DNA of 20,834 bases from the NCBI GenBank assembly GCA_905182995.1, contig CAJJDP010000203.1, positions 24,143 to 44,976 of the forward strand, read 5' to 3'. Shown piece by piece: positions 9,142 through 18,643 of the stretch (positions within the stretch are counted from its first letter, which is position 1; each line of letters opens with the position of its first letter). The notes beneath the pieces are model-generated. The model worked only from the letters and a program-made list of their open reading frames with translations. It was not told where the DNA came from and made no database searches. The translations under genes were made by a program, and so were the position numbers. The stretch comes from Paramecium octaurelia. Lineage: Eukaryota; Ciliophora; Oligohymenophorea; Peniculida; Parameciidae.

Positions 9142-9663
9142 GCTAATTTTTTTCCGTAGTCTGCTGATATTTTGGTAAAAGGAGAGTCTAATGATTAGAA
9201 TTATTGTTTCAGAGAATTAGATAATTTTGAATTCCTCTTTATAGATTATAAGATTGTGAATCACTACTAATTCTTGTCGGATCAGATTAATTACTTAAGG
9301 ACTATTCAAACCAAATTTGATGTGCTTATGAAATTTTCAATTTATACTGTTACGTATATTTAATATTAAAAAACTGTTTTATAATACCAATCAAAGATTG
9401 CTTTGTATTTAATTCTCGATTATTAATATCAACTGATTTTAGTAAATTTGTTATCCATTCAGAAATCATTAGAATAAATTGAAATTGATTTTACTTTAAC
9501 TCAATATAAACAGGCATGTATCACTCTCTAAACAAGGATATGGATAAAATATGTAAAGCTGGATACAAATTCAAGAAATGTTATATGGAGCAGTTCTATA
9601 ATTTCTATTGATCTCTTGTTCAGTTATTCCAAATGTAGATTTAATTCTTTCCATCTTCAATGA
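9142..9663 (+). CDS. Unrecognised 173-codon open frame, copy 1
   Basis: TGA-free from after TGA 9139-9141 to TGA 9661-9663. The product starts SADILVKGESNDQNYCFREL, continues DNFEFLFIDYKIVNHYQFLS and DQINYLRTIQTKFDVLMKFS, and has a Gln/Leu/Ile-rich helical middle. It is all-helical in character and polar. The frame continues after the TGA with CIVYENRTPEQK before running into the GC-rich insert, which introduces a stop. Copy 2 at 10531-11052 continues further. There is no ATG near the start of the open frame, so it may be an internal piece of a larger gene that includes 8682-9068. Function unknown. Confidence 0.45.
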
Positions 9664-9706
9664 CACTGTATCGTTTATGAGAATCGGACTCCTGAGTAGA
9701 AAATTG

Positions 9707-9955
9707 TTGGAGGATGAAAAATTTTTTTAAAAAAGAGTTTTTTGGTGATGTCAGATTAGGTGTGTCTTGAGGAACTGCCCCCTAAGCCTGCCCTGCTACC
9801 TGAGGGACTGAGGTAGACTTAGAATACACACGATGGCGTCAAGAGAGACAACAAAAAAGGGAGAAGAGTGAGATATAAGGTAGAAGCCCCATACAACCCG
9901 GTCGAGCCTAGCCCCTCGGAGGAGGATGTTGAATTGAATTGAATTATTGGAGGAT
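9707..9955 (+). mobile_element. GC-rich insert flanked by 9-bp direct repeats, possible retroposon fragment
   Basis: The sequence TTGGAGGAT occurs at 9707-9715 and again at 9947-9955. Between them lies 231 bp that begins with A/T runs and is then close to 50% GC, quite unlike the rest of the window, ending in about three tandem GAATT units (9931-9945). A direct repeat at both ends plus a short tandem tail is what a target-site duplication and 3' tail of a non-LTR retroposon (SINE or truncated LINE) look like. The other copy of this locus (11091-11110) has one related ATGGAGGAT and no insert. It has no long open frame. A chimeric or contaminating sequence joined at a short homology is the main alternative. 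Confidence 0.45.
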
Positions 9956-10026
9956 CTCATCATTTGACTGAATTTCCCTTAACTCACTATTTCTAATTAT
10001 TATATCACATTATAATTTATATTAAG

Positions 10027-10256
10027 NNNNNNNNNNNNNNNNNNNNNNNNNNNNNNNNNNNNNNNNNNNNNNNNNNNNNNNNNNNNNNNNNNNNNNNNNN
10101 NNNNNNNNNNNNNNNNNNNNNNNNNNNNNNNNNNNNNNNNNNNNNNNNNNNNNNNNNNNNNNNNNNNNNNNNNNNNNNNNNNNNNNNNNNNNNNNNNNNN
10201 NNNNNNNNNNNNNNNNNNNNNNNNNNNNNNNNNNNNNNNNNNNNNNNNNNNNNNNN
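10027..10256. other. Assembly gap, 230 N
   Basis: A run of N between the two copies of duplication 2. The copy on its right begins in the middle of the sequence at the left copy's start, so the gap may not represent real missing DNA. Confidence 0.98.
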
Positions 10257-11279
10257 AATGCTATTTAAGCAGCATCTAAAATTTGTCTCATAGGTAACGT
10301 TAAGGTGCTAGGTCGAAGCTTTTTCCCTTTAGGATCATTTCTTAATATAACCTATTAATCCAATTAAATATGTACTTTCATTTATTAAAAGAATAAATTT
10401 AAACGTTGGCTTATTTATAGTTACATTATCATCCTTCATGTGGTTTATCTTATTTGAATTTTTTATATTTTTCCTTTAAGTCATTCCTTTTTCACTTAAT
10501 ATGTTATATATATATGACCGATTACTATGAGCTAATTTTTTTCCGTAGTCTGCTGATATTTTGGTAAAAGGAGAGTCTAATGATTAGAATTATTGTTTCA
10601 GAGAATTAGATAATTTTGAATTCCTCTTTATAGATTATAAGATTGTGAATCACTACTAATTCTTGTCGGATCAGATTAATTACTTAAGGACTATTCAAAC
10701 CAAATTTGATGTGCTTATGAAATTTTCAATTTATACTGTTACGTATATTTAATATTAAAAAACTGTTTTATAATACCAATCAAAGATTGCTTTGTATTTA
10801 ATTCTCGATTATTAATATCAACTGATTTTAGTAAATTTGTTATCCATTCAGAAATCATTAGAATAAATTGAAATTGATTTTACTTTAACTCAATATAAAC
10901 AGGCATGTATCACTCTCTAAACAAGGATATGGATAAAATATGTAAAGCTGGATACAAATTCAAGAAATGTTATATGGAGCAGTTCTATAATTTCTATTGA
11001 TCTCTTGTTCAGTTATTCCAAATGTAGATTTAATTCTTTCCATCTTCAATGACACTGTATCGTTTATGAGAATCGGACTCCTGAGTAGAAAATTAATGGA
11101 GGATCTAATACAAATTAATCTCACTTCCTCTCTGATATTGGTTGTCAATCTTTCTTTAATAGTAATTGATAGTTAGACATCAATGTATCCTTATAAGACT
11201 ATTTAGGGCATCACTATTTGACTGAATTTCCGAATCTCACTATTTCTAATTATTATATCACATTATAATTTATATTAAG
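10257..11279 (+). repeat. Duplication 2, second copy, without GC-rich insert
   Basis: Matches 8868-9705 exactly where compared, then carries 11107-11208, absent from copy 1, and lacks the GC-rich insert. It continues into the region upstream of the WD40 gene. Confidence 0.85.
10531..11169 (+). pseudogene. Unrecognised open frame, copy 2, with one in-frame TGA
   Basis: Same frame as 9142-9663 (10531-11052), then after a single TGA (11050-11052) the frame stays open to TGA 11167-11169: CIVYENRTPEQKINGGSNTN, then QSHFLSDIGCQSFFNSN. The downstream extension is polar and protein-like, so the TGA at 11050 probably interrupts a real gene. In the first copy this extension is replaced by the GC-rich insert. 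This is the intact-locus version of the two. Function unknown. Confidence 0.4.
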
Positions 11280-11345
11280 TATATAAGATTTTTTAGTGTT
11301 TTAGTTTAAATTGTTTCTATTTAATTCAATATTTATTAATTAAAA
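11170..11345. promoter_or_regulatory. Short intergenic region upstream of the WD40 gene
   Basis: 176 bases of AT-rich sequence directly upstream of the ATG at 11346, without a coding-like frame. Compact spacers of this kind are usual in Paramecium, so the promoter should lie here, but no specific element can be named. Confidence 0.35.
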
Positions 11346-13010
11346 ATGATTTAATCGAAGATGATAGAAAAAGAAGAGGAACTTCAATGCTCTTTAAAGC
11401 ATAAACTTCCTGTCCTTATGATTGTTTGTGATGAAAAATTAAAGAGAAACGAGAGACTTTTATGCTCTGAATGCATGGAAAATTATGAATCAAAATCTTA
11501 GTTAATGAGTTTTAAAAAAGTCTTATAGAATATAGAGGAAAATCAAAAATAAAAGTAAAAAAACGTTGAGAATGTGATGATGATCCGTATCAAACTCATT
11601 GAAGAAATATAAAGAGGTCTCTTTTTATTAAAATCTAATGTAGTTTAATTATTAGATTAAATTATTGGAAATGTAGATGAATGGATTAAACATATAATCA
11701 TAATTGGGTAATAAAATGTTACTTATAGTTTTTATAATGAATTGGAAAATCTAATTAACTAAAAAAGATTAGAAGAATTCGCTTAGATATAATTAATTGA
11801 TCAAATTAATTAAATTTAATTATCATACAATCAAAAAATTGAAAAGAAACTAAATTTATTCAAATCATTTTCAGAAGGTTAAAATTGTGAAAACATATTA
11901 AATCAGTTAAGAAATGCAAATGAAACAAAAGAGAATACAGGAAAGAAAATATTGATTTTAGTAAAGTATGAAGTTATTATTTAGGGTGAAAAGGCAATGG
12001 AATAAGTTGGCGATGAATAGAAGTAATTAGAATAATAGTTGATGAAGTATAAATAAGTTCAATTTAATTTTATTGATGATTCAAATTAATAGAATAGTAG
12101 TTGTAAAGCAATAGTGTTCAACAAAGATGAATCAATTATGATTTCATGTGATAATTGTGGGATTAAAATATGGAAATTTGAATAAGGAAGATTTAAATTA
12201 TCTAATACTTATGATAAACATAGCAACCCTGTTAGGTGTTTAGTGTATAGCAAATAAACAAATAACTTTATTTCTGGTTGTATCAATCACTAAATTATAT
12301 GTTGGTAATAAATTAATCAAAATGAGTGGAAGTGTTCATAACCATTCGAGTAACATACTGATAGTGTTAATTGTTTATTATTAAATAAATAAGAAGATCA
12401 ACTTATTTCAGGAGGAGATGATGATAAGATAATTGTATGGAAAGTAGATTTTATTAAGAATGATCTGACTTTTCTGTATTCCTGAGATTAGCATAGAAAT
12501 GGTATATTGTCACTGAGTTTTAATTAATCTGAAACTGTATTGGCATCATGTGGTTATGAAGAATTCATAATTTGGGAGAAAGGATTGTAAGGAAAATGGG
12601 AATTTAAATATAATTAGGATGTTGAAGTTGGATATAAAATCCATTTTATTAATGATTAATTATTTCTTTGGGTAACTTTAGAAATGAATGATATTTTGGT
12701 ATTTGAATTATAGAATGGAGTTTTTAAATAGAATTCAAATAAAACTATTTCTTTAATTAAGAATAATGAATGTGAAGATAGTTATTTATTTCCAATTATA
12801 CATAATAAAGATAGAAATGTGATATTGGTAAGACACAAACACCATATCTATTTGATTAGACAATTAAATGATGGCACATTTGATATTCTTGCATCATTAA
12901 ATTCTTAAACTACAGACACTTATGGAACTATCACCAATAATGCCTAATATTTAGTATTTTGGGATAACAAATCTAATAAATATTCATCATATGAGATATA
13001 ATATATATGA
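11346..13010 (+). pseudogene. WD40-repeat protein gene with B-box-like N-terminus and a premature TGA
   Basis: One frame of 554 codons from ATG 11346 to TGA 13008-13010 with TAA/TAG as Gln, interrupted once by TGA at 12483-12485 (codon 380). Residues 15-43 hold a Cys/His cluster (C15, H19, C28, C40, C43; CSLKHK ... LLCSECMENY) resembling a degenerate B-box zinc site. Residues about 60-240 are coiled-coil and Gln/Lys-rich. From about 250 come WD40-type blades: SIMISCDNCGIKIWKFEQG; H292 to IICWQ; H337 to LISGGDDDKIIVWKVD; then after the TGA, H383 to VLASCGYEEFIIWEKG and two weaker ones. This architecture is known as a large Paramecium family of scaffold-type proteins. The TGA falls in the linker between blades, in YS-TGA-DQH. 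There is no frameshift. It is a recent pseudogene, or the TGA is a sequence error; a truncated 379-residue product would lose half the propeller. Confidence 0.85.
12483..12485 (+). other. In-frame premature TGA in the WD40 gene
   Basis: Reads TAT TCC TGA GAT TAG CAT. The frame is coding-like immediately before (DDDKIIVWKVD) and after (SETVLASCGYEEF), so this single codon is what breaks the gene. Confidence 0.8.
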
Positions 13011-13302
13011 AGTCTAAAAGTATTTATCATTTTTATAATAATAATAATTAAATCAATTATTTTAAAATTGTTAGAATTAATAATTTAACTTTTTGAAAAC
13101 TAAAAAGGATTAAGTTAGCATAGTTTTTTTATTTATGATATGTTTGGAAATTTAAATATTAATTTTGATTCTAAATAAAGTTGATATTGTGTTTTCTATA
13201 ATTAAGTTTACTATTTAATGTGTTTGATTCCTTTTAAGTTTCGAAAAATAACTTTATTTAAACTATAAAGGTATGCGATATAAATAAAAGATTCTCTAAA
13301 AT
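13011..13302. other. AT-rich intergenic region downstream of the WD40 gene
   Basis: About 290 bases of very AT-rich sequence with many stops relative to length and T/A runs. No coding-like frame, hairpin or RNA gene was noticed. It contains the 3' flank of the WD40 gene and the 5' flank of the next open frame. Confidence 0.45.
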
Positions 13303-13692
13303 ATGAAAAAACTAATATACTATATATTTCAATTATTTTTAAATTATTATAATCATATTGATCTAAAGGATAGAGTTATATTACATAAAAATCACATTAA
13401 TTTTAATATTAAAACTAAATAGTTGACAGATTATTCTTAAACACAAAGTAAATTGGATCTTTATAATAAAAACTATTTGATTAGCTATTTGAAAAAAATA
13501 TGTAAATTATCAAATGCGAGACAAAATGATATATAGCGGTTAAGGTTTGCAAATAGGAAGTAATTTAGATAATTAGAGCATAATATGGCTTATAATACAT
13601 TTATGTTATTTTCTAAGAAACGCATTTCATCTAATTCGTAAAGAAATAAAACAAAATTAATATTAATCCTACTTCATCAATTTTTAAGGTGA
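13303..13692 (+). CDS. Unrecognised 129-codon open frame
   Basis: ATG at 13303 and TGA at 13690-13692. After a hydrophobic beginning (MKKLIYYIFQLFLNYY) the product is basic and polar: TKQLTDYSQTQSKLDLYNKN, then LISYLKKICKLSNARQNDIQ and RLRFANRKQFRQLEHNMAYN. The start lies 293 bases after the WD40 gene in a good position for an independent gene. The last 160 bases overlap the next frame (from 13530), which looks like a continuation after a frame jump around 13600. The hydrophobic N-terminus could be a signal or anchor. No family is recognised. Confidence 0.45.
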
Positions 13693-15434
13693 TTACAAAC
13701 ATTGAAATTATTCCATAATGTGTACTAATATTTAGAGAACTCTTGCACAGTTTTAATCTTAACTAATCTGTATTAATTTGCCATTTAAAATTGAAAGAAG
13801 ATTTTATGCAAAAGAATCAGGCGGAAGAGCAACTAGTAAATTCTCTTTAATAAAAACAGATCTTGTATATGGGAAAAGAGATATTTTACAATAATTTAGC
13901 ACTTACTACTTTAAAAATGCTTGGAAAGCAAAGATGTGAATTAGAGAATGGCAAAGTTTTAATTGCGATTTATAATATTTTTACTATGTTAAGAATCTAA
14001 CTGTAATATTCTTTCCAAAGAAAATTATTCTTAAGAATAAAAATTATATAGATTATGTTAGTATATAAATGTAATTGTCTTTGTAATAGTATATACTAAA
14101 ATATATCCTTTACTTAATGATCCAAATATTTGAAAATGCCATTAAAAAGTATGTCTCGATAAATTAGGATTTTTAAATACTCATCTTCACCAATACGAAA
14201 ATTATTTTTTCATTATGAAACTATGATAGGAATATATAAAATCGGATTTATGGGGGAGTTAAGATTTATTTTTTGGAAGAAAAGATAATTAACAGCATAT
14301 TTATTAGATGGTCAACCTGTTAAATAATCATTAAATCAATTTTCTAATTTTAGTGTTAAGACTTCCTTATTCTAAGAATTTATTAGCAAATTCTTCTTAA
14401 AGAACACGAAGAAAGAATGTGTTGGCATTACATCGCTATTTGTAAGAAATTATTACATAGTTATAGTGATTAAAGAAGATTCAGTAGTAGATTAAGGCAT
14501 ATTGCCGAATATAGGAATCTTGTTGTTATGTCTGAATAGAAAAGAAGATGTGACAATTAATTTATACTAACTATTTAAAGATGAAAGGATTTGTACCTTC
14601 TAAATACTTAAAGCTATAAGACTCATTCGAAAGTTATTATGCTTGAAGTGAGGAATCTATTATTCAAATGAATTAATCTATTCTTTACATAAAACACAAG
14701 ATGATTAAATAAAAATAGAACTTAATATGATGTTACTGAAATATATGGCAACAAACATTTTCAAAGTAATTTTGATAATATGTGAATTAGTTGATGTCTC
14801 TATCCTAAACGATATCTTGTTTAAGCAAAGGCTTCAAAGCAATAATTTAACTGTTTAATAGCCATTATTATTTTTAATCAGTTGAGGTTTAAAATTCAAA
14901 TAATATTCAGCAACTTTATTTGGAATACAATAATCAAAATTTGAAATAAATAGGTAGAAATGTGATGTGGAGACTTTTTGGAATTATTTTTAAACAAGTT
15001 TTCCATTTTAACAAGTGCATATTGATATTATAAAATGTTTTTGAAAATATTATTTTTTGGTTATATCCCCCTTTAGAGTTATCTCAATCTATTTCTTTAA
15101 GGTTAAGCTACAATTAATGTTTATGCCAAATCCTTAATTTTCCTACACATCATTATTTGATGAGCTTAGAGAAGAAGTCAAATAACTACTGCGTATTTAA
15201 TCTAAAAATAATTAATTTTGGCTGGCCTTTCTAAAAAGAAGTAAAGAGACTTAAAATTCTGTTTCTAATCCTATTATAAAACAAATTAAAATTGATCTCT
15301 AAATCTTTAAGATAAATATCAAAAAGATAAATGGTCTTTAAGAGTAATATGCAGAATTCCGTAAACATCAATTTAACTTATTAGGATTACATTCAAATAT
15401 AATATTGCAAGCAATTTACAAGACAACAGTTTGA
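13530..15434 (+). pseudogene. Long unrecognised gene kept in one frame but cut by TGA codons
   Basis: One frame runs 1905 bases with TGA only at 14118, 14649, 14883 and 15042 before the stop at 15432-15434, and no frameshift is needed. The pieces are 196, 176, 77, 52 and 129 codons. Each reads as protein: NPTSSIFKVITNIEIIPQCV, KLKEDFMQKNQAEEQLVNSL, LTAYLLDGQPVKQSLNQFSN, IKEDSVVDQGILPNIGILLL, SLFDELREEVKQLLRIQSKN. The second piece has its own ATG at 14136 (MPLKSMSRQIRIFKYSSSPI). TGA contexts (Q-TGA-SKYL, K-TGA-GIYY, S-TGA-GLKF, F-TGA-KYYF) show no common signal. Hydrophobic stretches occur but no clear domain. It is a pseudogene decaying by point mutation, or TGA is miscalled. The same frame remains open in pieces to 15920. 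Confidence 0.5.
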
Positions 15435-16184
15435 TTAGTATCCTATTGCTGCTGGTAGGAATTGTATTCTTACTGCAATTGAACTTCCAAAATACAGCTA
15501 CATGGATTTGTAAGTTGTAAAATTTTAACAGTTCTTGAATGCGATTAATTATAATTTCTTAATCAAATAAATAAGATAGTGCTATTTTTAAATTTGATGA
15601 ATGTATTTTCAAATTCAAAGAATTTGGATCATAAGCACAACTTTTGAGGAATAGTATTCAAATCTTCTCATAATTACCTTTGATTAAATAATTAATAGAA
15701 CCAGTATCCATTTCAAATAATTTAGAATCTATCATTGGGTTTCTTAAATAGTTGTCTAAAAGCTGAAGTTGATCATAATTTTTTCTTAAAGTTTTATGTT
15801 CTCTGTTGTTTTCGAAGTTAAGATCACAAAGGATTCATTCTAACTTTGAAAATAGCTATTCAAAGCATTTCGTAGTTATCTTAACTGGTCAAAAATATTG
15901 ATCTTAACTTAGACTTATGATTAATAGAAAAAATACTATTTCAGGGCAAATCATTAAGGTATATATTAAGACTAGAGAATTAGTTCAACAGTTAATTTTT
16001 ATCAAAAAAAGAGAGATGATAAAGCAAAAGAAAAAATACTGAATCCACTTAAAGATGTTTTGGCTTGTCTGTGGACATAGATATTTAAACTCAATATATA
16101 ATGTTAATAAATATCGAATATGAATTTATGTTCTTGTGTAATTTAAAAAGTATAAATGACTTTCGCAAAACCTAATATAAATGA
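15435..16184 (+). pseudogene. Continuation of the TGA-interrupted frame
   Basis: The frame of 13530-15434 continues here with TGA at 15480, 15645, 15681, 15918, 16017 and 16182. The larger pieces are still coding-like: TSKIQLHGFVSCKILTVLEC, 15684-15920 (PFQIIQNLSLGFLNSCLKAE, then FVLCC-like Cys-rich stretch and KIAIQSISQLSQLVKNIDLN), and 16020-16184 (VDIDIQTQYIMLINIEYEFM). Stop density is close to chance here, so support is weaker than upstream. From 15591 onward it is also present in the second copy of duplication 3. Confidence 0.3.
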
Positions 16185-16552
16185 ATCGTATTTTAGTTAT
16201 CTAATATCTGAAAAAGAAGATAGTGAGTATTTTATTTTTAAAATCAAAAAAGAATTTCGTTTTTAAAATAATAATCCATCATATAACAGTAATACCAGGG
16301 TCAAGTCAGATTTAATCAAAATCATATTAACATAGACAGAGTTTAACTTTCACTGATAAAATAGGAGAAGTACTGATTCAAGAACTTCAAAAGTGTTTGT
16401 AGGATGATTTTCATACTTTGGACATGGTGTTTTTCCTGATTAAACTCCGGTACTATCTACTTCTCATTAATTCTCAATTAATAAATGACGAATCCATTTT
16501 CTAGATGGAATGGCAATCCAATACTGGTAAAAAACTTAAGAATATTTTGTGA
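16156..16552 (+). pseudogene. Frame-broken gene fragment, copy 1
   Basis: ATG at 16156 opens a 66-codon frame to TGA 16354-16356: MTFAKPNINESYFSYLISEK, then EDSEYFIFKIKKEFRFQNNN. A jump of one base at tttcactgat (16348-16357) moves into a 67-codon frame, 16352-16552: TDKIGEVLIQELQKCLQDDF, HTLDMVFFLIKLRYYLLLIN, DESIFQMEWQSNTGKKLKNI. The two halves have very similar, strongly protein-like composition, so a single gene with a 1-nt frameshift is likely. It leads into the frame at 16489. No family is recognised. Copy 2 is at 17618-18014. Confidence 0.5.
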
Positions 16553-16923
16553 TCAGCCAAAATACCAATGAGATATAACTAGTGAACTTGATAGTTTGGA
16601 GGGTCATATTAACCAAAACTTATGGGGAAGGTATGGAGCAAAATACTGATAAGAAAGATAAGTGTGAGAATATCCTTCCAGTTCAAACTGGTCCAATCCT
16701 TTTCTTCAAGGCAAACAAAAAAGATGGAACCAAAATATAAGTTATCTTTGTTGAAGGGCAAGCTCGCAAAATGGAGACCAAAATCATGCGTTATACAAAG
16801 AAGGCACTTAAGTTGATAAGCTCCCACATTTTAAAACAATAAGAGGCGAATGTCATAAATAATACAAACTTTTCTTATGTGAAAGATTTCTTGAAAAAAG
16901 ATGATTATTAATCCTTAGGATGA
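16489..16923 (+). pseudogene. Unrecognised 144-codon open frame, copy 1
   Basis: TGA-free from 16489 to TGA 16921-16923; an internal ATG is at 16633. The product is among the most protein-like in the window: VISQNTNEIQLVNLIVWRVI, LTKTYGEGMEQNTDKKDKCE, NILPVQTGPILFFKANKKDG, TKIQVIFVEGQARKMETKIM, then RYTKKALKLISSHILKQQEA. The alternating strand-like segment around ILPVQTGPILFFKANKKDGTK followed by KIQVIFVEGQ suggests a small beta-rich domain, followed by a helix. The frame stays open after the TGA to the end of the copy at 17051. No family is assigned. Two other frames on opposite strands cover part of this stretch and are considered shadows. Confidence 0.5.
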
Positions 16924-17051
16924 TTACTCATGGAGAATTAAGATTTCTAATACTACAGAAAATGGAATTTTTAAAAGCCTATCTAGCCATACTTCATCTT
17001 TAGAGAGACCGAAATGTTTTCGTCCTTAAAAGAAACGATGCAATATGGGTA

Positions 17052-17052
17052 N
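17052..17052. other. Single unresolved base between duplicate copies
   Basis: One N exactly between the two 1461-bp copies of duplication 3. Confidence 0.95.
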
Positions 17053-18513
17053 AATTTGATGAATGTATTTTCAAATTCAAAGAATTTGGATCATAAGCAC
17101 AACTTTTGAGGGATAGTATTCAAATCTTCTCATAATTACCTTTGATTAAATAATTAATAGAACCAGTATCCATTTCAAATAATTTAGAATCTATCATTGG
17201 GTTTCTTAAATAGTTGTCTAAAAGCTGAAGTTGATCATAATTTTTTCTTAAAGTTTTATGTTCTCTGTTGATTTCGAAGTTAAGATCACAAAGGATTCAT
17301 TCTAACTTTGAAAATAGCTATTCAAAGCATTTCGTAGTTATCTTAACTGGTCAAAAATATTGATCTTAACTTAGACTTATGATTAATAGAAAAAATACTA
17401 TTTCAGGGCAAATCATTAAGGTATATATTAAGACTAGAGAATTAGTTCAACAGTTAATTTTTATCAAAAAAAGAGAGATGATAAAGCAAAAGAAAAAATA
17501 CTGAATCCACTTAAAGATGTTTTGGCTTGTCTGTGGACATAGATATTTAAACTCAATATATAATGTTAATAAATATCGAATATGAATTTATGTTCTTGTG
17601 TAATTTAAAAAGTATAAATGACTTTCGCAAAACCTAATATAAATGAATCGTATTTTAGTTATCTAATATCTGAAAAAGAAGATAGTGAGTATTTTATTTT
17701 TAAAATCAAAAAAGAATTTCGTTTTTAAAATAATAATCCATCATATAACAGTAATACCAGGGTCAAGTCAGATTTAATCAAAATCATATTAACATAGACA
17801 GAGTTTAACTTTCACTGATAAAATAGGAGAAGTACTGATTCAAGAACTTCAAAAGTGTTTGTAGGATGATTTTCATACTTTGGACATGGTGTTTTTCCTG
17901 ATTAAACTCCGGTACTATCTACTTCTCATTAATTCTCAATTAATAAATGACGAATCCATTTTCTAGATGGAATGGCAATCCAATACTGGTAAAAAACTTA
18001 AGAATATTTTGTGATCAGCCAAAATACCAATGAGATATAACTAGTGAACTTGATAGTTTGGAGGGTCATATTAACCAAAACTTATGGGGAAGGTATGGAG
18101 CAAAATACTGATAAGAAAGATAAGTGTGAGAATATCCTTCCAGTTCAAACTGGTCCAATCCTTTTCTTCAAGGCAAACAAAAAAGATGGAACCAAAATAT
18201 AAGTTATCTTTGTTGAAGGGCAAGCTCGCAAAATGGAGACCAAAATCATGCGTTATACAAAGAAGGCACTTAAGTTGATAAGCTCCCACATTTTAAAACA
18301 ATAAGAGGCGAATGTCATAAATAATACAAACTTTTCTTATGTGAAAGATTTCTTGAAAAAAGATGATTATTAATCCTTAGGATGATTACTCATGGAGAAT
18401 TAAGATTTCTAATACTACAGAAAATGGAATTTTTAAAAGCCTATCTAGCCATACTTCATCTTTAGAGAGACCGAAATGTTTTCGTCCTTAAAAGAAACGA
18501 TGCAATATGGGTA
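17053..18513 (+). repeat. Direct duplication 3, second copy (1461 bp)
   Basis: Copy of 15591-17051 with two substitutions noticed and no indel. It runs on into unique sequence after 18513 without a break in the reading frame, which makes this the copy in natural context on the right side. Confidence 0.92.
17618..18014 (+). pseudogene. Frame-broken gene fragment, copy 2
   Basis: Same two pieces as 16156-16552: 17618-17818 and 17814-18014, with the same 1-base frame jump. Because both copies carry the jump, it is not a random error confined to one copy, unless the copies derive from the same reads. Confidence 0.45.
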
Positions 18514-18643
18514 CGGTATAGCTGATTTATGGGAAATGAGGATAAAAATTTATTGGTCTCTAAACTAAGTTAAGTCAATGCAAAAGGTAATTATCAAGGA
18601 TTTTTAATGGAGTAAGGCCTGGGTGGGTCTATTTGAATAATGA
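17951..18643 (+). pseudogene. Open frame with one in-frame TGA, running out of duplication 3
   Basis: The frame of 16489-16923 is found here as 17951-18385. After TGA 18383-18385 it stays open for another 85 codons to TGA 18641-18643, crossing the right edge of the duplicated segment at 18513 without disturbance: MENQDFQYYRKWNFQKPIQP, YFIFRETEMFSSLKETMQYG, then IADLWEMRIKIYWSLNQVKS. The Trp-, Tyr- and Met-containing extension is protein-like. Thus the gene probably spans about 690 bases or more with one nonsense codon. A frame change near 18620 leads into VYLNNEQGDVYQITKLEGVS. Function unknown. Confidence 0.45.

Larger units (their letters stand above)
8868..10026 (+). repeat. Duplication 2, first copy, with GC-rich insert
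   Basis: Positions 8868-9705 match 10257-11094 without indels (offset 1389). After that the copies differ: here a GC-rich segment is present (about 9716-9946), and about 102 bases present in the second copy (11107-11208) are missing. They rejoin near cattt/gactgaat and share sequence up to tatattaag. The gap of N follows directly. Confidence 0.85.
15591..17051 (+). repeat. Direct duplication 3, first copy (1461 bp)
   Basis: Identical in length to 17053-18513 with a constant offset of 1462. Substitutions seen: A15650/G17112 and T15809/A17271. A single N at 17052 separates the copies. The first copy is joined to unique sequence on the left only, the second on the right only. Confidence 0.92.

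Noticed and set aside
10960..11148. Minus-strand open frame of 62 codons
   Set aside because: It overlaps the + strand frame 10531-11169, which is longer and better composed.
11107..11208. 102-bp difference between the copies considered as an IES
   Set aside because: The boundaries do not carry TA dinucleotides and no single TA is left at the junction.
16609..16827. Minus-strand 72-codon and plus-strand 64-codon frames, also at 18071-18289
   Set aside because: Both are shadows of the 144-codon frame at 16489-16923, which extends beyond them on both sides and has a more natural composition.
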